From Ciborinia camelliae (taxonomy: Eukaryota > Ascomycota > Leotiomycetes > Helotiales > Sclerotiniaceae): 64,000 nucleotides of DNA. The DNA lies in assembly GCA_025890175.1 (NCBI GenBank), contig JANPYM010000010.1:1580427-1644426 (forward strand), read 5' to 3'. Each line of letters starts with the position of its first letter. Position 1 is the stretch's first letter. The position numbers and the translations under genes are program-made. Under the pieces are notes generated by a model. It was not told the origin of the DNA and ran no database searches. It was given only the letters and a program-made list of their open reading frames with translations. This document shows, one piece after another, positions 59,720-64,000 of the stretch.

Positions 59720-61449
59720 TACCACCGTACCGTAGCATAACCCGGAAAACAAACTTCATTTACGGTACGGAGACTCGGAGTACAGTATCTAGGGGAGGTC
59801 GAGAACCTGAGACTCATGAACGTAACCAACATTACGTACATTGGTTACCCACATTGGGGAATTCTCCCCCGCGAAAAGAGTGGGATATCCGTTGTGCCAT
59901 TTCCTATCTTGGAATAGTTACGTGTAAGATTGCTACTTTAATCACGTTTGATGGTTTGACGGGTTGGGTTGACAGCGGGCGCCTTTGTAGTTTGTAGATG
60001 ATCATTTCTTTTTCTTTTCTATCTTCTCCCCTTCACCACCTCACCTCAGTACTTCGAATAAGATTATTATATTTTAGTATCGGGAACCTTACTCACATTA
60101 AAGGTACCTAACCTATTTATGGCCTTCACTTCAATTCGCTTCGCTTCAAAGTATTTAGCACCTGATTCACCACTCTTTGCTCAAAACACCCAAGACCTAA
60201 TAACACGTTTCATATGGATGAAGTAAAAAAACCTAAGATACCAAGAGTATTCAAGTCTCAAGAATATCAAGATTCAAGATTCAAGATACACACATCACAC
60301 CATTACACCATCATGCCAAGATACCAAGAAATATAAAATTACTTTCAATTATAAAAACCAACAAAAGAGTCGAGATACCCCTTTTTTTCAAATCATCCTT
60401 TGCGAATCAAAAAATTCCAAGTCGGATATCGGATACATACATGACGGGATCCATGGATACGATAGATAAATAGGTAGATACCTAGTAGCTACCTACCATG
60501 TATTAACGAACATCACCATCATCATCACCATCACCACATGCAAATATCTGCAAATATCTGCAAATATCCCTCCCCTCCCCTTCCCCTTCTCCCCCTTCTC
60601 CCCCCCATGTCCAGATACCAGATGTCCTCTACTTCATTTTCATGTACTCGTAATCTTAACAATTTATCAATATACTTTAAACCCAAACTTCTAACCGTGG
60701 AAGACGTACTTCACCTAAAATAGGTTAAATGCCGAAGATATACCCAGCTTACCTAGGTACTCCATGTTCCCCAAGAGTCCAAGGACGGAATATACTTTGA
60801 AATAAATTAAAAAACCCATGGCTATCAATCAATCTTTTCGATCTATTGAATCCAATTGGCTTTTTTTTCGCCATAAAAAAAAGGGTGATTCAAAAAGATC
60901 GACGTGCCCAGATTTTCATCATTCATCTATATTCATCATCAGTGATCAATCAATGCAAGTTGCCCTTTTATTGATATGCTTGTATCCGCACGATTTACGG
61001 ATTGAGTTAATAAAACTGCTACACAGACTACAAGTTTCACTTGGGATTGAATACATATACACATACATATACATACTTTTGATCTCTTCTTCATCTGATT
61101 TCAATCTTGAACCTTCAACAAATCCTTTAATATCATTCATTCACTCTTTTATTGTTGTACGTTCTACACTTTCGCTTGGCATCAGTACCTGCCGTTTGTT
61201 TTTGCCGCAAAACTGCCCTGCAGTGCACCAACTGCTGAGATAGGAAAGGAAAGGGAAGAAAAGAAAACAGAAACGGAAAGGAAAGGAAAGAGTTGTTACC
61301 CTCTTTAATTGTATTTGTCTGGACTCTTGATTTCCTCCGGAGTTCCATTTCAATCTTTTACACGTTCATTTATATGTTTGAAAATTTCCATTCATTAAAT
61401 TGAATGAATACCCAGTTTATGAAGGGGAAGTGAAGTTCTCGAGATCAAA
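59720..61449. repeat. Second copy of the duplicated block (right of the gap)
   Basis: Begins immediately after the gap with TACCACCGTACCGTAGCATA, as at 57980, and continues in register (offset 1740) to GAGATCAAA. After that, unique sequence leads into the acyltransferase gene. Only this copy is contiguous with the gene. Confidence 0.95.
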
Positions 61450-61485
61450 AAAAAGATACCTAGGTACTTTCAAATCATCACAATC

Positions 61486-63010
61486 ATGACTGCCAAACAT
61501 GAAAATGTTAAATGGGTTGACGTATGTTCTTTCTTTTTACCTCTTGTCTCACTCCAACTGAAAAAAAAATGGCTTGTCAATTGAAAACTAACATATTTAC
61601 GTAGGGTCTGAGAGGTATTGCATCCCTCCTAGTAGTTTCCACCCATATAGCCCGAGCCTTCGACGGAGATCTCTTCCTCCCCAGTTCAGGCGAAGGACTC
61701 CACCCTCGACTGCTCCAACTCCCCATCCTTCGAATCCTCGTCCAAGGACGCATTGGAGTAACAATCTTCTCTCTCGTTACCGGTTATGTCTGCGCTCTCA
61801 AACCCATCCGACAATGTCGAGCTGGAAATCAACCTGCTTGTCTGAACACCATATCTCGCTCTGCATTTCGTCGACTCCCTCGTTTGGTTTTACCGACTAC
61901 TATCGCTACAACCATCATCTGGTTCCTCTGTCAATTTGGTATATATAAAGTTGCGAAACGATGTGATAGTTGGTGGATCGAAGCGACCTCTCCGGATATT
62001 ACGCCATATTTTGGTGATGCGATTAAAAGTCTATTGTATCATTTAATTACGACGTGGACGAGAGGTTGGAATATTTATGATGGGAATCAATGGACTTTAT
62101 TGCCATTGTTGAAGGGTGCAATGTTGGTTTATGTTTTTATGTTGGGGACTGCAGGGATGAAGGCTAGGTATAGGATGATGTCGAGTATGGCGTTGTTTGT
62201 ATATTTTTATGTTGCGAATGATTGTGAGTTTTTTCCTTCTCAAGTTTCACATCCTCTCCACTCTCAAAATTTCCACCTTGGTTATATCTCTTGCAATTAA
62301 TTCGAATACTAATTTATCCTCCAGCTGCTTTTGGAATGCAATTCTTCTTCGGAACCTTCCTCTCTGACCTCTCCCAACACCCACCTCACATTCAATGGCT
62401 CACAACCGTCACCTGGCCACGTTATTACCTCGCACCAGCACTCATGCTCCTCGGTTTAATCTTCGCCTCCTACCCAGAAGGAAAACCAGAACTCCAACCC
62501 TGGTCACAATCCCTCTACAACCTATCACTCTGGATATTCCCCAGCGACCCTGACATTCCACGTTTCTACTCCGGTATTGGACTCGATCTCATCGCCCTCG
62601 GTATTCATTTCTCCCCTCTTTGTAAAGATTTCCTCGCCAATCGCTATCTCCTCTGGTTTGGAAAAAATAGTTTCGCCGTTTACTTGATCCATGGAACGTT
62701 ATTGAGAACTCTCATGATTTGGATGTTATATGGTGTAACCATGCCCGCTGATGTGGAGAATGAGGAGGGTCAAATGGTTAAAGGCGTTCTCCATATGTGT
62801 GGCAGGCTTAGGTGGTATTCAATGCTTACTATTTGGTTCGTCATTTTATATGCATTGGCTAATGCCTGGACTAAGTATGTGGATCCTTGGTGTGGAAGGG
62901 TTACTCAGAGATGGGAAAGATATGTTTTTGAAGAGGATGGGGGACATGGAAATGGACATCATGGTAATTCGAATGGGAATGGTGGGCCGGAAAAGGGTTT
63001 ACTTGGTTGA
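61486..63010 (+). CDS. Membrane-bound acyltransferase-3 family protein
   Basis: Integral-membrane acyltransferase (OafA/NRF-6-like), expected to move acyl groups onto sugars or small molecules; substrate unknown. Exons 61486-61521, 61605-62223 and 62325-63010 (introns 83 and 101 nt; phases 0 and 1) give 446 residues, usual for fungal members. The tiny first exon (MTAKHENVKWVD) is required to complete the family start WVDGLRGIASLLVV. Next is STHIARAF, with the conserved His, then GRIGVTIFSLVTGYV, the second family signature. About ten hydrophobic helices follow, including WFGKNSFAVYLIHGTLLRT near the end. The C-terminus is a hydrophilic Gly/Asn/His tail. The start ATG at 61486 lies 36 bp after the end of the duplicated block. 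No break is seen. Confidence 0.92.
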
Positions 63011-64000
63011 GAGAGTGGGATGTTAAAGGAAAGATCTTATCATCAGGAGAGAGAAGAATTAGCAGTATATCAGCAGTATATCATGATATCTGATGGAAAC
63101 CGGAGACGACAAACGGATATATGAGGATTTACTTGCTATCAAATCGAAGACATATGGGAGGGCATTTTCTGGGCTGGGCTGGGAAAGGGAAGGGAAGGGA
63201 ATTCTTATACATAAGTTTCTTGGTTGCATGCTTGCATATATGCATACCTACATATAGATGATGGAATGGCATGGCATGGAAATGACACGGAAATCAGACT
63301 TTCAAGCCAAGTAGCTAGATGGGATTGATTGATTGATTGCTTTGGCAAATTGGGGAAGTGGAGTGGAGTGGAGTGGAGATTGCCTATGTATATAGGGTAT
63401 ATATATATATATGAGGGGTGGAATGGGATGGAATGGAATGGATTGGATTGGGTGGGATGGGGGAATGGGGGAATGGGGGAAATGGGGGAAATGGGGGATG
63501 TGTATACTTATATAAATAGGTATTTTATAGATGAGAATGAAGATTTGAGAATGAAGATTTGAGATTTGAGATTAAGATTGAAGGTTTTGATGTATTGTAT
63601 TGTGTTGTGTTGTGTTGTGATATAAGAGTATGGTGGGGATGGGTGATGAGGGTGGGGATGGTGATATGGATGATTAGGGTTAGGGTTGGGGTTTGCGTTG
63701 GTTTGTGTTGGTTTGGAGGAGGAGGAAAGGAGAAGGGGAAGGATGAAGGGGAAGGAGATGAACCGGTAGGTATAAATCTGTTTTAAATCATGTAAATATA
63801 TCGATTTTAAATGGTGTATCGATTTTAAATGGTGTATCGATTTTAAATGGTGTATCGATTTTAAATGGTATATTGATTTCAAATTATTTAATTGAGTATT
63901 AAGGTTATATATGTGTGGATAAGAAGAGGCTTGAGGGGGGTGGATGGATGGATGGAGGAGGGGAAGGGAAAAAAAAAAGGAAAGAGAAAAAAAAGAAAAA
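63011..64000. other. 3' flank of the acyltransferase gene, simple-sequence rich
   Basis: Contains GGAATGGAATGG and GGGGGAAATG repeats near 63418-63500, GTGTTGTGTT runs near 63600-63617, two TTAGGG units (63674-63685), the 18-nt repeat at 63799-63880 and an AAAGAAAA tail. No gene is seen. Confidence 0.5.
63799..63880. repeat. 18-nt minisatellite TATCGATTTTAAATGGTG, about 4.5 copies
   Basis: Four near-perfect copies of the unit, then one diverged copy (TATTGATTTCAAAT). Confidence 0.9.

Noticed and set aside
63674..63691. TTAGGGTTAGGG, telomere-like units
   Set aside because: Only two perfect units inside G-rich simple sequence; no sign of a chromosome end.

Overview
The window is nuclear DNA of a filamentous ascomycete. 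The genes are split by many short GT-AG introns, mostly 45-105 nt with CTRAC-type branch sites. The gene content (APC1/BimE, a fungal Nup37-like nucleoporin, eIF2A, a DHA1-type MFS transporter, a laccase, a GH43 arabinanase, a type-B carboxylesterase) is typical of a plant-associated Pezizomycotina fungus. The AT-leaning intergenic DNA, the CTACCTACCTA-type microsatellites and a threonine-rich secreted protein family suggest a leotiomycete, perhaps Sclerotiniaceae. That placement is an impression and was not tested by any search.

Layout. 1-4.5 kb: a partial secreted laccase (minus) and a six-exon Thr-rich secreted protein (plus). 7.3-9.1 kb: a secreted carboxylesterase (minus). 11.7-12.7 kb: a short-chain dehydrogenase lacking its N-terminus and apparently stopped early. 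13.7-19.6 kb: the large APC1 gene. 20.6-22.7 kb: a small ankyrin protein and a mitochondrial enoyl/methylglutaconyl-CoA hydratase, divergent from a 320-bp shared promoter. 23.8-25.2 kb: a GH43 endo-arabinanase (minus). 27.3-28.5 kb: an alpha/beta-hydrolase with one frameshift, between AT-rich tracts. 31.9-33.9 kb: the Nup37-like gene (minus) with a first exon I could place. 35.6-37.8 kb: the MFS transporter. 40.0-42.2 kb: eIF2A. 45.9-47.1 kb: a glutamine-rich protein of unknown function. 61.5-63.0 kb: a membrane acyltransferase-3 protein.

The stretch from about 42 to 61 kb is gene-poor. It holds two candidate solo LTRs with perfect 5-bp target duplications (43.0 and 44.9 kb), a dense cluster of CACGTG palindromes (44.1-44.9 kb), and two unrelated, heavily mutated tandem arrays: a ~102-bp period at 47.6-49.1 kb and a ~150 to ~205-bp period at 51.6-53.0 kb. 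Next come simple-sequence DNA and a 10-N gap at 59710-59719. The ~1.73 kb on either side of that gap are the same sequence, so the duplication is very probably an assembly artefact.

The genes do not form one pathway. Housekeeping genes (APC1, Nup37, eIF2A, hydratase) are interspersed with secreted wall- or lignin-active enzymes (laccase, arabinanase, esterase) and broken accessory genes (SDR, hydrolase). Exon boundaries were derived by hand from splice signals and reading-frame continuity, and I checked that the spliced lengths are multiples of three.
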